The translations under genes were made by a program, and so were the position numbers. The notes under the pieces were generated by a model. It saw nothing but the letters and a program-made list of their open reading frames with translations. It had not been told where the DNA came from and searched no databases. From contig CAKZLD010000122.1 of NCBI GenBank assembly GCA_937125135.1, positions 1-33,070 on the forward strand: DNA of 33,070 bases, in the 5' to 3' direction. Shown in pieces: positions 16,573 to 25,196 of this stretch. Position 1 is the stretch's first letter, and each line of letters opens with the position of its first letter. This stretch comes from an uncultured Ignavibacterium sp. (GTDB taxonomy: Bacteria; Bacteroidota; Ignavibacteria; Ignavibacteriales; Ignavibacteriaceae).

Positions 16573-16604
16573 AAAAAAAGGTCTTAACTAAGTTAAGACC
16601 TTTT
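16572..16604 (-). terminator. Terminator after tsf
   Basis: AAAAGGTCTTAAC (16604-16592 on minus) and GTTAAGACCTTTT (16588-16576) form a 13-bp stem with a 3-nt loop, followed by further Ts (16579-16572 are all A on plus). It sits only 7 nt after the tsf stop. Confidence 0.92.
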
Positions 16605-16611
16605 AGAATAC

Positions 16612-17469
16612 TTATTTTTTCTCATCACCAAGATGGAAACGTTTGAATTCTGCAATTCTGATTTGTGCGTTTTTTGTCTTATTATATTCGGAAATTAAAT
16701 CACCGATTGTTTTAGTGTTATCCTTAACAAAAGTTTGTTCTACGAGACAATTTTCCTGATAAAATTTATTTAATCTACCTTGAGCAATTTTTTCTAAAAT
16801 ATTTTCAGGCTTACCTTCTTTACGAGCTAATTCTTTATAAATCTCAACTTCTTTTTGAATTAAATCTGATGGAACTTGCTCTCTATAAACACAAATTGGA
16901 TTCATCGCAGCAATTTGCATCGAAATATCTTTTGCTAAAGTAGCTAAATCAGAATCGGTTGAATTTACATTCTCAAAATTCAACAGCACTCCAAGTTTTG
17001 AACCCATATGGATGTAATCAACTATATAACCATTATCTGCTTGGTAAGCTGCTAATCTTCTAATCTCGGTTTTTTCTCCGACCTTTCCCATTACTTCATT
17101 CACGAGTGTCGAAACATCGGGATTCTTCTCCAGAAGTTCTTCAATGCTGTTTACTCTCGAATCGAATGCTTTGTTTACTATTTGATTGACAAGCTCAACG
17201 AAGTCTTCACTCTTTGCAACAAAATCAGTTTCGCAATTTACTTCAACGATTAAACCATATTTATTGTCGTTTGAAACTTTAGTTGCGATCAAACCTTCAT
17301 TAGCTGTTTTCTCTGCTCTTTTAGCAGCAACTGCAGCTCCTTTTTTACGTAAAAATTCTATAGCCTTTTCGAAATCTCCGTTAGATTCTTCCAAAGCTTT
17401 TTTACAATCCATCATACCGGCGCCGGTTTTCTTTCTTAATTCATTAACTTGAGCAGCACTAATTGACAT
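16612..17469 (-). CDS. tsf: Translation elongation factor Ts
   Basis: Nucleotide-exchange factor for EF-Tu. The N-terminal UBA-like module reads [22 protein letters not shown], and the conserved core carries [18 protein letters not shown]. The later segment [12 protein letters not shown] is also typical. The 285 residues are normal for the family. AAGGAAAAG lies before the ATG, and it follows rpsB by 23 nt, the classical rpsB-tsf pair. A strong terminator follows, separating it from pyrH. Identity is certain. Confidence 0.98.
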   Translation of the reverse strand: MSISAAQVNELRKKTGAGMMDCKKALEESNGDFEKAIEFLRKKGAAVAAKRAEKTANEGLIATKVSNDNKYGLIVEVNCETDFVAKSEDFVELVNQIVNKAFDSRVNSIEELLEKNPDVSTLVNEVMGKVGEKTEIRRLAAYQADNGYIVDYIHMGSKLGVLLNFENVNSTDSDLATLAKDISMQIAAMNPICVYREQVPSDLIQKEVEIYKELARKEGKPENILEKIAQGRLNKFYQENCLVEQTFVKDNTKTIGDLISEYNKTKNAQIRIAEFKRFHLGDEKK

Positions 17470-17492
17470 AACTTTTCCTTTCTTGAAATATT

Positions 17493-18314
17493 TTATTCTG
17501 ATTTTGGTATTTCGCTTTCAGTGTTTGTATCAGATTCTTTTTTCTTCTCTTTAATTTCAGATTTTCGTTTTGCTTCTTTTTCTTTTTTGATTCGCTCTTT
17601 TTCTGCAACTTCTTCAGCTTTCTTCTCTTTGAATTTAGCTTCTCCTTCAATAATTGAATCCGCGATTTCTTTTGTAATTATTTCTATAGTTTTTACCGCA
17701 TCATCGTTTGCTGGAATTATATAATCAATCGGATCAGGGTCACAATTAGTGTCAACAATTGCAAATACCGGAATATTCAATCTCTTTGCCTCTTTAACAG
17801 CGATGTCTTCTTTCTTTATATCAACAACAAATATAGCTCCGGGAAGTTTTGTTAAAGACTCAACTCCGCCTAATACTTTTTTAAGTTTGTCTTTTTCTCG
17901 GCTTAAGAACATTCTTTCTTTTTTGGTAATTTTATCAAACGTTCCATCAATTTCCTGCTTTTCAATGGTGTTAAGTCTTTTGATACTTTTTCTGATAGTG
18001 CTAAAATTTGTAAGCATTCCACCGAGCCATCTTTCACTAACCCAGTTTTGATTACATCTTTTAGCCTCTGTTTCAATAATGTTTTTTGCTTGTTTTTTAG
18101 TACCGACGAAAAGAATTTTTTTACCTTCGGCAGCAATTTTTGAAATTTCATCGCAAGCTTCAGTAATAGCAGTCTGAGTTTTCTTTAAGTCAATTATGTG
18201 AATCCCGTTTTTTTCCATAAAGATATACGGTTTCATTTTGGGATTCCAACGACGAGTTAAATGTCCGAAATGTGCTCCAGCTTCGATAAGCTGAGTTAAA
18301 TCAATTTTTTGCAT
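17493..18314 (-). CDS. rpsB: 30S ribosomal protein S2
   Basis: The core is normal: [24 protein letters not shown], then [30 protein letters not shown] and [26 protein letters not shown]. The tail beyond about residue 222 is a Lys/Glu-rich extension of roughly 50 residues (for example [19 protein letters not shown]), probably disordered or helical; such tails occur in S2 of this group. GGAG lies 6 nt before the ATG. A TAnnTTTG box (18388-18395) and a hairpin repeat lie in the leader. Identity is certain. Confidence 0.98.
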   Translation of the reverse strand: MQKIDLTQLIEAGAHFGHLTRRWNPKMKPYIFMEKNGIHIIDLKKTQTAITEACDEISKIAAEGKKILFVGTKKQAKNIIETEAKRCNQNWVSERWLGGMLTNFSTIRKSIKRLNTIEKQEIDGTFDKITKKERMFLSREKDKLKKVLGGVESLTKLPGAIFVVDIKKEDIAVKEAKRLNIPVFAIVDTNCDPDPIDYIIPANDDAVKTIEIITKEIADSIIEGEAKFKEKKAEEVAEKERIKKEKEAKRKSEIKEKKKESDTNTESEIPKSE

Positions 18315-18353
18315 GTTATCTCCTGTTTTTCATCTACTTTCTTCATCTTTACC

Positions 18354-18388
18354 GTCCACCCCTTTTATTGGGGCACAGGGGTAAATCC
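18354..18388. repeat. C-run/G-run hairpin element in the rpsB leader
   Basis: CCCC (18359-18362), GGGG (18370-18373) and a second GGGG (18378-18381) on the plus strand. In the rpsB mRNA, one GGGG can pair with either of two CCCC runs, giving two alternative hairpins. The build is like that of the element at 329-360. It sits at the predicted 5' end of the rpsB transcript, about 40-70 nt before the ATG. Confidence 0.5.
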
Positions 18389-18395
18389 AAAAGTA
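18388..18395 (-). promoter_or_regulatory. Possible rpsB-tsf promoter -7 box
   Basis: TACTTTTG on the minus strand matches TAnnTTTG. The nearest upstream TTG is 23 nt away, longer than usual. A start site 5-8 nt downstream would put the transcript 5' end at the hairpin element. Confidence 0.45.
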
Positions 18396-18466
18396 TGGTT
18401 ATTGTTATTAGAAATGTTCAAATTAAGTTCAAATTAAAGAATGAACTGAACCTGAACTGGTAATTA

Positions 18467-18853
18467 TTATCTCTTAGAAAATTGAAATCTTTTTCTTGCT
18501 TTTGGTCTGCCGTATTTCTTTCTTTCGACCATTCTTGGATCACGACTCAAGAATCCCTGAGCTTTTAATACTGTTCTGAACTCAGGATTTACATCAACTA
18601 ATGCCCTTGAGATGCCTAGTCTAATAGCCTCAGCTTGACCCGATGTTCCTCCACCTTTAACGTTAACAAATACATCATAGTTTCCAATTGTTTGGGTAAG
18701 TTTTAGAGGAGCTAAAATATCTTCTCTGCTTAACGATTGCGGAAAAAATGTTTCAAATTCTTTATCATTAATTGTAACTTTTCCACTACCGCTTCTTAAA
18801 ATTACTCTTGCTGTAGATGTTTTTCTTCTTCCAACGAAAATCTTATCTGCCAT
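18467..18853 (-). CDS. rpsI: 30S ribosomal protein S9
   Basis: A 128-residue protein with the S9 pattern: [24 protein letters not shown] at the start, [19 protein letters not shown] in the middle, and the C-terminal tail [24 protein letters not shown], whose terminal KR reaches the P-site tRNA. The ribosome-binding site is TATGGAG. It follows rplM by 4 nt in the conserved rplM-rpsI pair. Identity is certain. Confidence 0.98.
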   Translation of the reverse strand: MADKIFVGRRKTSTARVILRSGSGKVTINDKEFETFFPQSLSREDILAPLKLTQTIGNYDVFVNVKGGGTSGQAEAIRLGISRALVDVNPEFRTVLKAQGFLSRDPRMVERKKYGRPKARKRFQFSKR

Positions 18854-18857
18854 TAAA

Positions 18858-19304
18858 TTACTCCATAAAACTTATTGGTTCGGGCTTCTGTGCTTGATGA
18901 GGATGTGTTTCCCCAACATAAACTTTAAGCTTTTTTATTAATCTTTTTCCTAATCTGTTTTTAGGAAGCATTCCTTTTACTGCATTTTCAACAAGGAACT
19001 CAGGTTTTGAAGATCTGATCGTTTTTACAGAAGTTATCTTTTGTCCACCTGGATAGCCTGAGTGACGAATGTATTGTTTCAATTCAGGTCTTTTACCTGT
19101 GAGAATCACTTTTTCAGCATTAATTACAACAACAAAGTCACCTGTATCCGTATTTGGTGTGAAAGTCGGTTTATTTTTGCCTCTAATTATTTTGGCAACT
19201 TCTGAAGCTAATCGACCTAAAACCTTATCTTTAGCATCAACTAAATACCATTTCTTGTCAGCATCTTCAGACTTAATAAATCTTGTTAATTTTTCTTGTT
19301 TCAC
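18858..19304 (-). CDS. rplM: 50S ribosomal protein L13
   Basis: A 148-residue protein with L13 motifs [38 protein letters not shown]-like [26 protein letters not shown] and [22 protein letters not shown]. The start is a GTG (19302-19304), supported by CGGAGGAAAA upstream. It heads the rplM-rpsI unit behind a full consensus promoter (19349-19379). Identity is certain. Confidence 0.98.
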   Translation of the reverse strand: MKQEKLTRFIKSEDADKKWYLVDAKDKVLGRLASEVAKIIRGKNKPTFTPNTDTGDFVVVINAEKVILTGKRPELKQYIRHSGYPGGQKITSVKTIRSSKPEFLVENAVKGMLPKNRLGKRLIKKLKVYVGETHPHQAQKPEPISFME

Positions 19305-19348
19305 TAATATTTTCCTCCGAAATACAAAAAACCATTATTAAAGAGTTT

Positions 19349-19379
19349 CAAAACTAATCTTTTATCAGCGAAAAGTCAA
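19349..19379 (-). promoter_or_regulatory. Promoter of rplM-rpsI
   Basis: On the minus strand TTG (19379-19377), a 20-nt spacer and TAGTTTTG (19356-19349) match the Bacteroidetes-type consensus. This leaves a leader of about 40 nt before the rplM GTG. Confidence 0.75.
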
Positions 19380-19401
19380 GAAATTTGAAGTTTTAATTTT
19401 A

Positions 19402-20121
19402 TTAAAAAATTTCAAAATAAGTTTTTTTGAATCGTAATGACTTTAACATTGCTAAAAATTTTGGACGAAAGGATTCAAAATTCTTATAGCCCTTTACATT
19501 TAATTTGATTTTGTAATCTACTTCTTGCTGAGTTTTAATATAAATTTCTAAAGTTATATAATCATCAATCATTTCAGGAGAATTAAAATACCAGATTACT
19601 TCTGATTGTTTCAAATTATACTCATAGTTTTTTTCATTGAAAAGATCTTTCTCCGCTACCTCCAGATGAACATAGGGAATATTGTCTGATTCATCACCTC
19701 CAGGCCAAAATGTTACTCCATCAAATTTTGAATTAACTTTTTGATCAATGAAAGTCCAACCAATGGGATATTCAATGACCAAACCTCTAGAATCATCAAA
19801 ATAAACTGAATCTAATTGGGTAGAGTCAACAATCTGAATTAAACTATCTGTGATTAAATACGAGTTGACTGATTGGAGATTATCACTTTGAATTTTTTCA
19901 GAAATTGATTCGTCCACTTTGCTTTCACGAGTGTTTGGATGATCATTCGATAGCCCAGTTTGAGTAAGATTTTCAATATTCAAAGACAGATAATTTGAAT
20001 TTGAAATGTTGTCGTTGATATTGAAATAATCCACAAACGAAAAAATAATCAGAATTATAAAATGAATTATTACTGATAATAAAAAATTAAAGTATTTTCT
20101 ATTTACTAAGCCTAATTGCAT
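19402..20121 (-). CDS. Membrane-anchored protein of unknown function
   Basis: A 239-residue protein. Its N-terminus resembles a TonB-type anchor: a short charged start (NRKYFNF), then a hydrophobic helix with an internal His (LLSVIIHFIILIIFSFV, about residues 14-30). A polar linker to about residue 100 follows, then a predicted globular domain starting GLVIEYPIGWTFIDQ; the Y-P-x-G-W pattern is reminiscent of PsbP/DUF1795-like domains. No C-terminal TonB box-binding domain is recognisable. Downstream is the rplM promoter and no terminator was seen. Function unknown; a periplasmic domain on a single anchor is the best reading. Confidence 0.65.
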   Translation of the reverse strand: MQLGLVNRKYFNFLLSVIIHFIILIIFSFVDYFNINDNISNSNYLSLNIENLTQTGLSNDHPNTRESKVDESISEKIQSDNLQSVNSYLITDSLIQIVDSTQLDSVYFDDSRGLVIEYPIGWTFIDQKVNSKFDGVTFWPGGDESDNIPYVHLEVAEKDLFNEKNYEYNLKQSEVIWYFNSPEMIDDYITLEIYIKTQQEVDYKIKLNVKGYKNFESFRPKFLAMLKSLRFKKTYFEIF

Positions 20122-20140
20122 AATTGGTTTTACTTCATAA

Positions 20141-20171
20141 TTTGAAGCCGCAACTTAAATTACTAAATTTG
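20141..20171 (+). promoter_or_regulatory. Full consensus promoter for SDR epimerase gene
   Basis: TTTG (20141-20144), exactly 19 nt, then TAAATTTG (20164-20171). This is the best match in the window to TTTG-N19-TAnnTTTG. It leaves a short AT-rich leader before the ATG at 20203. Confidence 0.8.
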
Positions 20172-20202
20172 TAAAAATATTTATAACTTTTTTTTAATTA
20201 CT

Positions 20203-21240
20203 ATGAATTTTCTTATAACTGGCGGTGCTGGATTTCTTGGCATTAACTTAGTAAGATACCTGTTTTCAAAGGGTCATCAAATTGCTTCTCTTGATATCGT
20301 TCAATTTGATTATAAAGATATGAATGATAAAATTGAAATTTTTACTGGCGATATAAGAGACAAAGCAATCGTTGAAAAAGCAGTTAAAGGACGAGATATA
20401 ATTGTTCATTCTGCAGCTGCACTTCCGTTGTACAAACCTGAAGATATCTTTTCAACAGATGTTGACGGAACCAGAAATATGCTTGAAGCAGCCAAAAATG
20501 CAGGAATAAAAAGATTCATTCATATTTCATCTACTGCTGTTTATGGAATTCCAGATCACCATCCTCTATTGGAAGATGATAAACTCGATGGTGTTGGTCC
20601 ATACGGCAAGGCAAAAATTCTCGCCGAAGAAGAATGTTTGAAAATGCGAAATGAAGGAATGTGTGTCCCAATCCTCAGACCGAAATCATTCATCGGTCCT
20701 GAAAGATTAGGTGTTTTTGATCTGTTATACGACTGGGCACTTGACGGAAGAAGCTTTCCTATGATTGGAAACGGTAAAAACAGATATCAACTTCTCGATG
20801 TTGAAGACCTTTGTGAAGCGATCTATCTTTGTGCAACTCTCGATGAGAATATTGTCAATGACACCTTTAATATCGGGGCTAAAGAATTTTCTACTATGAG
20901 AGAAGATTATCAGGCAGTGCTCGATTTTGCAGGATTTGGCAAAAAGATTAAACCGCTCCCGGAAAAACCAATTATTATGACTCTAAGATTTCTTGAAGCA
21001 CTTAAACTTTCACCTTTATATAAATGGGTTTATGAAACTGCTTCTAAAGATTCTTTTGTTTCAATCGAGAAAGCAGAAAAAGTTCTTGGTTTCAAACCTA
21101 AGTATTCAAACAAAGATGCTCTATTAAGAAACTTCCAATGGTATATCGAACATCGGAATGAGTTTAAAGATACAAGAGGAATTTCTCATCGAGTTCCTTG
21201 GAAACAAGGAATATTAAGGTTAGCTAAATTATTTTTCTAA
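20203..21240 (+). CDS. NAD-dependent epimerase/dehydratase (extended SDR)
   Basis: A 345-residue extended short-chain dehydrogenase. It begins with the NAD-binding motif [16 protein letters not shown] and shows DIRD near residue 51. The catalytic Ser/Thr region is HISSTAVYG, and the YxxxK pair is YGKAK near residue 141. A C-terminal substrate domain follows, with [15 protein letters not shown]. It probably acts on a nucleotide sugar, for example a UDP-sugar epimerase or dehydratase, but the exact reaction cannot be told. No Shine-Dalgarno sequence is seen in the AT-rich leader. It is followed by the deoxyhypusine-synthase-like gene after 74 nt. Family is sure. Confidence 0.9.
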   Translation: MNFLITGGAGFLGINLVRYLFSKGHQIASLDIVQFDYKDMNDKIEIFTGDIRDKAIVEKAVKGRDIIVHSAAALPLYKPEDIFSTDVDGTRNMLEAAKNAGIKRFIHISSTAVYGIPDHHPLLEDDKLDGVGPYGKAKILAEEECLKMRNEGMCVPILRPKSFIGPERLGVFDLLYDWALDGRSFPMIGNGKNRYQLLDVEDLCEAIYLCATLDENIVNDTFNIGAKEFSTMREDYQAVLDFAGFGKKIKPLPEKPIIMTLRFLEALKLSPLYKWVYETASKDSFVSIEKAEKVLGFKPKYSNKDALLRNFQWYIEHRNEFKDTRGISHRVPWKQGILRLAKLFF

Positions 21241-21314
21241 ATTAAGTGAAGTAATTGCAAAAATGAATTTATATTTTAATAAACAGAATAAGGAGAATTA
21301 TTAAGGAGGTTGCT

Positions 21315-22358
21315 ATGGCGACAAAAAAAGATTACTTAAAAAAAGTAGTTGAACATATTGATATAAAAGAGCATAATGTTGTTCAGCTTGTTGATGCAAT
21401 GGAAAAAATGGCTTTCTCCGCCAGAGATTTGAACAGAGCAGCCCGCATTTACGATATGATGATTCAGGATAAAGAATGCGGAATTATTCTCACTCTTGCA
21501 GGAAGTTTATTTAGTGCTGGACTTAAGAGAGTTGTTTACGATCTTGTAATGAATAATATGGTTGATGCTATAGTTTCAACAGGCGCAATAATGGTTGATC
21601 AGGATTTCTTCGAAGCACTTGGTTTCAAACATTATCAAGGAACTAAATTTGTTGATGATAACGAATTGCGTGAATTAATGATAGACAGAATTTATGACAC
21701 ATTTATTGATGAAGAAGAGCTTAGAATTTGTGACGATACTACAGCTAAAATCTTTGATAGCCTTGAACCACGACCATATTCCTCAAGAGAACTACTTTGG
21801 GAGTTTGGGAAATATCTTGAAGATAACGGAGGTCCTAAAGTAGAAGATTCAGTAATTTGGGCTTGCTATAAAAAGAATGTTCCTATTTTTGTTCCTGCAT
21901 TTTCTGACTGCTCAGCAGGATTTGGATTTGTTGTTCATCAGACTAATAATCCCGAAAGGCACGTCTCAGTTGATTCTGCTAAAGATTTTCTTGAGTTAAC
22001 CAAAATAAAAATAAATTCTAAAGTTACCGGAATCTTTATGATTGGCGGAGGTGTTCCTAAAAACTTTACTCAGGACATCGTCGTAGCTGCTGATATCCTT
22101 CAGGAAGAAGCGGAGATGCACAAATATGCAATTCAGATTACAGTTGCTGATGAAAGAGATGGAGCATTATCCGGATCAACCTTGAAAGAGGCAAGCTCTT
22201 GGGGTAAAGTTGAAACAACTTATGAACAAATGGTTTATAGTGAAGCTACCATTGCAATGCCTTTAATTGCTGGATATGCTTATCATAAAGGAAACTGGAA
22301 GAATCGAACAGCTCGTGAGTTTCAGAAAATTTTCCAGAAAGAAGTAGTCAATAGTTAA
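21315..22358 (+). CDS. Deoxyhypusine-synthase-like protein
   Basis: A 347-residue member of the DHS family. Family marks are LAGSLFSAGLKRVV, VSTGAIMVDQDF, the NAD-region PAFSDCSAG, IGGGVPKNF (residues 245-251) and SSWGKVE with Lys298. Lys298 matches the lysine that forms the enzyme-imine in eukaryotic DHS. Where human DHS has a His-His pair after GGGVVK, this protein has Asn250-Phe251. Bacteria lack eIF5A, so the substrate is not the usual one; spermidine-type aminobutyl transfer to another amine is possible. It has a strong AAGGAGG ribosome-binding site (21303-21309). It is followed by a nitroreductase after 20 nt. Family is sure, activity unknown. Confidence 0.9.
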   Translation: MATKKDYLKKVVEHIDIKEHNVVQLVDAMEKMAFSARDLNRAARIYDMMIQDKECGIILTLAGSLFSAGLKRVVYDLVMNNMVDAIVSTGAIMVDQDFFEALGFKHYQGTKFVDDNELRELMIDRIYDTFIDEEELRICDDTTAKIFDSLEPRPYSSRELLWEFGKYLEDNGGPKVEDSVIWACYKKNVPIFVPAFSDCSAGFGFVVHQTNNPERHVSVDSAKDFLELTKIKINSKVTGIFMIGGGVPKNFTQDIVVAADILQEEAEMHKYAIQITVADERDGALSGSTLKEASSWGKVETTYEQMVYSEATIAMPLIAGYAYHKGNWKNRTAREFQKIFQKEVVNS

Positions 22359-22378
22359 AAAAGGTTCGACTCAATTTT

Positions 22379-22882
22379 ATGATTGAATATATATTCTCAA
22401 GACGAAGTATTAGAAATTATATTGATAAGGAAATCCCTAATAAAGATATAGAGCTAATTCTTAAATCAGCGATGTATGCACCAAGTGCCATGAATTTACA
22501 ACCATGGCACTTTATTGTTTTTGATAATAAAGAAATTTTCCAAAGACTAATTTCTGCTATTCCTCACGCAGAAATGATTAAGGGAGCAGACAAATGTATA
22601 TTAGTATGCGGAGACTCCATTAAAGAAAAAAATGAAAGTTGGCTAATTCAAAATTGCTCCGCTTCAATACAAAATATTTTATTATCTGCTGAAGCATTAG
22701 TAATTGGTTCGTGTTGGATAGCGATTCACGGGATGGATGAAATTGTTAGTAATGTTAAAAAGGAATTTTCGTTACCGTCCGAAATAATTCCTATTGCTTT
22801 AATTTCATTAGGCTATCCGAATGAAGTAATTACTGCTGAAGATAGATACGATTTGGGAAAAATTCATTTTAATGGCTGGTAA
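22379..22882 (+). CDS. Small nitroreductase-family flavoprotein
   Basis: A 167-residue FMN-dependent nitroreductase-like protein. SRRSIRNYIDKEIPNKDIE is the FMN-phosphate-binding start (R-R-S-I-R). APSAMNLQPWHFIV follows, then a glycine-containing segment (VIGSCWIAIHG) and PIALISLGYP near the C-terminus. These proteins reduce nitro, quinone or enone compounds with NAD(P)H as homodimers; the native substrate cannot be told. The ribosome-binding site is weak (AAAAAGG about 14 nt upstream), and the gene probably shares a transcript with the preceding one. It converges on the DUF5916 gene with an 11-nt gap and no visible terminator. Confidence 0.9.
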   Translation: MIEYIFSRRSIRNYIDKEIPNKDIELILKSAMYAPSAMNLQPWHFIVFDNKEIFQRLISAIPHAEMIKGADKCILVCGDSIKEKNESWLIQNCSASIQNILLSAEALVIGSCWIAIHGMDEIVSNVKKEFSLPSEIIPIALISLGYPNEVITAEDRYDLGKIHFNGW

Positions 22883-22893
22883 AACTATTCTCT

Positions 22894-25074
22894 CTAAAAA
22901 TAATACAGATACTTTACCTTAAAGACTCCTATTCTATCTACTGTAATCAGTTTAGAGTTCAGAATATTATTATTATCAAATTCGTTAACACGACTTTTTA
23001 ACTCGTTAACTGCGAGATAAATCCAACTTTTGGGAGAAAAATTCCAACTGAATAAAAATCCAATCAGTAATCGTTGAAGTTTATCAGATGATTTCAGATA
23101 TAAATTATCTACATAAAGTCTGATATTTAGGTTATTAAAAGGAGTCAAAGAAATAAATGGTCTTGAAGTGAGAGTTATATCCTCGATTTTATTTTCCGGA
23201 TTTCCTTCAATAAAAATTTCGCTCGAAGCACCCAAATTCAGAAAACCAAAAGGCCGTGCGTTAAATTGAATACCAAACCAAGAATAAGATGCTAAATAAT
23301 TTCTTCTGAAGTTAAAAGTGTTTGAGTAACCAGACCAAAAATTTGCACTCCAATTTTGAGAAATGTTAATCCAAGAACCTAAATTTAAGTCAAGTGAATT
23401 GTAAATAATTGAATTGTCTTTACTCTTTCCCGATGACATATTAACTTCAAAACCCCAGCCATCTCTCATACTGACACTAACTCCAAGTATAAATCCTCTA
23501 TCATAAAAAAAATCCTCATCTTCATAATTAAAATTTGCTCCAGAGTAAGTAAAAATATTACGAATAAATCCCTCATCGAAAATGAATACAGGACCAGTAA
23601 CTATGGCTGAGGAGAATGTCCCTAGCCAAGGGACGAATCCTATTTCGGAGACATTGAAATTTTTTCCTATTCCTCTCATTTTGAAAAGCGTGCCCCAGTA
23701 TTTAGTAAATTTCTTAAATCCGGTTGAAAATGCAAAATCTGATTTTGAATCTTTCAGAGAAGCTGCTATTTGATATGAGAGTTGCCAATCTGAATTTCTG
23801 AATGCACCGTCAATATCAAAAACAGAGTTTGAACCATTTTTTGAATTCTTTGTTACAAACAAAATTCCTATTGATGAGTTATCAAGGATTTTTCTTTTGA
23901 TTCTGAATGCACCAAAATACGCCTTCGGTTCATTGAAGTTTTTATTGTTAAGACTATAATCCGTTTCCCCTGTCATTGAAATAAAAGCACCATAGTCGTA
24001 GTCATTAATTTTTCCAAAAATCTTTGATCCAAAATTAAGAGGGACTTGTTTACCATCAGGCAAAATTTTTCCTACTCTTCGCGAATAGAATAACTCTAAA
24101 GGACTATAAAATCCTGAATTACTTTCTTTCCCTGATGGTAGGAAGATTTCATTTCCTTGAGTGAAGAAGGGCCTTCTTTCTCTAAAATAAGTTTCGTATC
24201 TGCTTATGTTAAAATTAAACGGGTCTGCTTCGATTTGAGCGAAATCGGGATTAGCTGAAAATAAAATTGTTAAGCGCTCAGAAGGATTATAAGTTATATC
24301 AAGTCCGGCAGTTGGTTCAATTTTATATTTATTATTATGATTTAGTATTTTGCTTATCCCTACGGGATAAATTTCTAAGTTCAAACCACTTTGTTTTGGA
24401 TTTCCTTCAACAAATTTCAATTTCCCAAATTTAGATACTCTCTGACCCTCATTCTGCTCATATTTACACCAATATAAATCCTCTCTATTATAGGATCGCC
24501 AGCGATCGAAATCTAATCCCCATTCAGTCAGCTCTTTGTTGAACTTCAATGTTTTATACGGAATTTTAATTTCAACGACATAACCCCATTCATAAATTTT
24601 TGCAGCAGAAGACCAGACTCCATCCCAAGTATAATCTCTATTTCTTCCATCATCTAAAATTTTTGAATCAGCCATAACACCCGATGCATTTACAGCAAAT
24701 TTATAAGCTGTTTGTTTATCCCCATAAGTATCGAGCATCAAAGAAACAATATCTCCGGTAAAACCATCGTGCATGCCACGGTTTGCAAGTAATTGATCAA
24801 TATTATTTTCGTAACATAAAAAAAGACAATAAATATTCGATTCATCTGATATTATTTTAACTTTTGTGAAAACAGAGGGATTATGATTGTAGTAAGGTTC
24901 CAATTGAAAAAAATCTGAAGTAGAATCAGCGCAAGCCCACAAAGAATCAATAATTCCATCAATAATTATTTCACTGTTAAGTTTTTTGAGATAAAGAATT
25001 TTATCTTCATTCACAGTCTGAGCAAATAAACTTGTTAATGAGAGTATTATTAAGTAAAAACTTTTCAAGGTCAA
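22894..25074 (-). CDS. DUF5916 outer-membrane barrel with CBM9-like N-terminal domain
   Basis: A 726-residue protein with a signal peptide (KSFYLIILSLTSLFAQ). A CBM9-like beta-sandwich follows (about residues 30-230), with IIDGIIDSLW, LMLDTYGDKQTAYKF and WGYVVEIKIPYKTL. The remainder is a barrel-like DUF5916 domain marked by LDITYNPSERLTILFSANPDFAQIE and ISRYETYFRERRPFFTQG, ending in aromatic Phe. This arrangement is common in Bacteroidetes-type genomes; the ligand is unknown. The start is TTG at 25074 (a second TTG is two codons on), with no strong ribosome-binding site. A TATTTTTG box is at 25100-25107. Family is strong, function unknown. Confidence 0.9.
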   Translation of the reverse strand: MTLKSFYLIILSLTSLFAQTVNEDKILYLKKLNSEIIIDGIIDSLWACADSTSDFFQLEPYYNHNPSVFTKVKIISDESNIYCLFLCYENNIDQLLANRGMHDGFTGDIVSLMLDTYGDKQTAYKFAVNASGVMADSKILDDGRNRDYTWDGVWSSAAKIYEWGYVVEIKIPYKTLKFNKELTEWGLDFDRWRSYNREDLYWCKYEQNEGQRVSKFGKLKFVEGNPKQSGLNLEIYPVGISKILNHNNKYKIEPTAGLDITYNPSERLTILFSANPDFAQIEADPFNFNISRYETYFRERRPFFTQGNEIFLPSGKESNSGFYSPLELFYSRRVGKILPDGKQVPLNFGSKIFGKINDYDYGAFISMTGETDYSLNNKNFNEPKAYFGAFRIKRKILDNSSIGILFVTKNSKNGSNSVFDIDGAFRNSDWQLSYQIAASLKDSKSDFAFSTGFKKFTKYWGTLFKMRGIGKNFNVSEIGFVPWLGTFSSAIVTGPVFIFDEGFIRNIFTYSGANFNYEDEDFFYDRGFILGVSVSMRDGWGFEVNMSSGKSKDNSIIYNSLDLNLGSWINISQNWSANFWSGYSNTFNFRRNYLASYSWFGIQFNARPFGFLNLGASSEIFIEGNPENKIEDITLTSRPFISLTPFNNLNIRLYVDNLYLKSSDKLQRLLIGFLFSWNFSPKSWIYLAVNELKSRVNEFDNNNILNSKLITVDRIGVFKVKYLYYF

Positions 25075-25099
25075 CTTTAATTATTTAATATTTACTCTT

Positions 25100-25107
25100 C
25101 AAAAATA
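25100..25107 (-). promoter_or_regulatory. Promoter -7 box for DUF5916 gene
   Basis: TATTTTTG on the minus strand matches TAnnTTTG and lies 25 nt before the TTG start. No well-spaced -33 TTTG is seen. Confidence 0.45.
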
Positions 25108-25196
25108 GCTCAACCTAAAACAACTAACTGAGAGGGTTTTATAAAAGGTCAATTTAATATTTAAGTTGAATTTTTTAGGGAATTTTGGTAATAAAA

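Noticed and set aside
17459-17650. 63-codon Lys-rich frame on the minus strand
   Set aside because: It is another frame of the Lys/Glu-rich tail of rpsB; low-complexity A-rich DNA makes such frames by chance.
21255-21277. Promoter for the deoxyhypusine-synthase-like gene (TTG and TATATTTT)
   Set aside because: The -7 box is only 7/8 and the TTG is 12 nt away, too close for the consensus.
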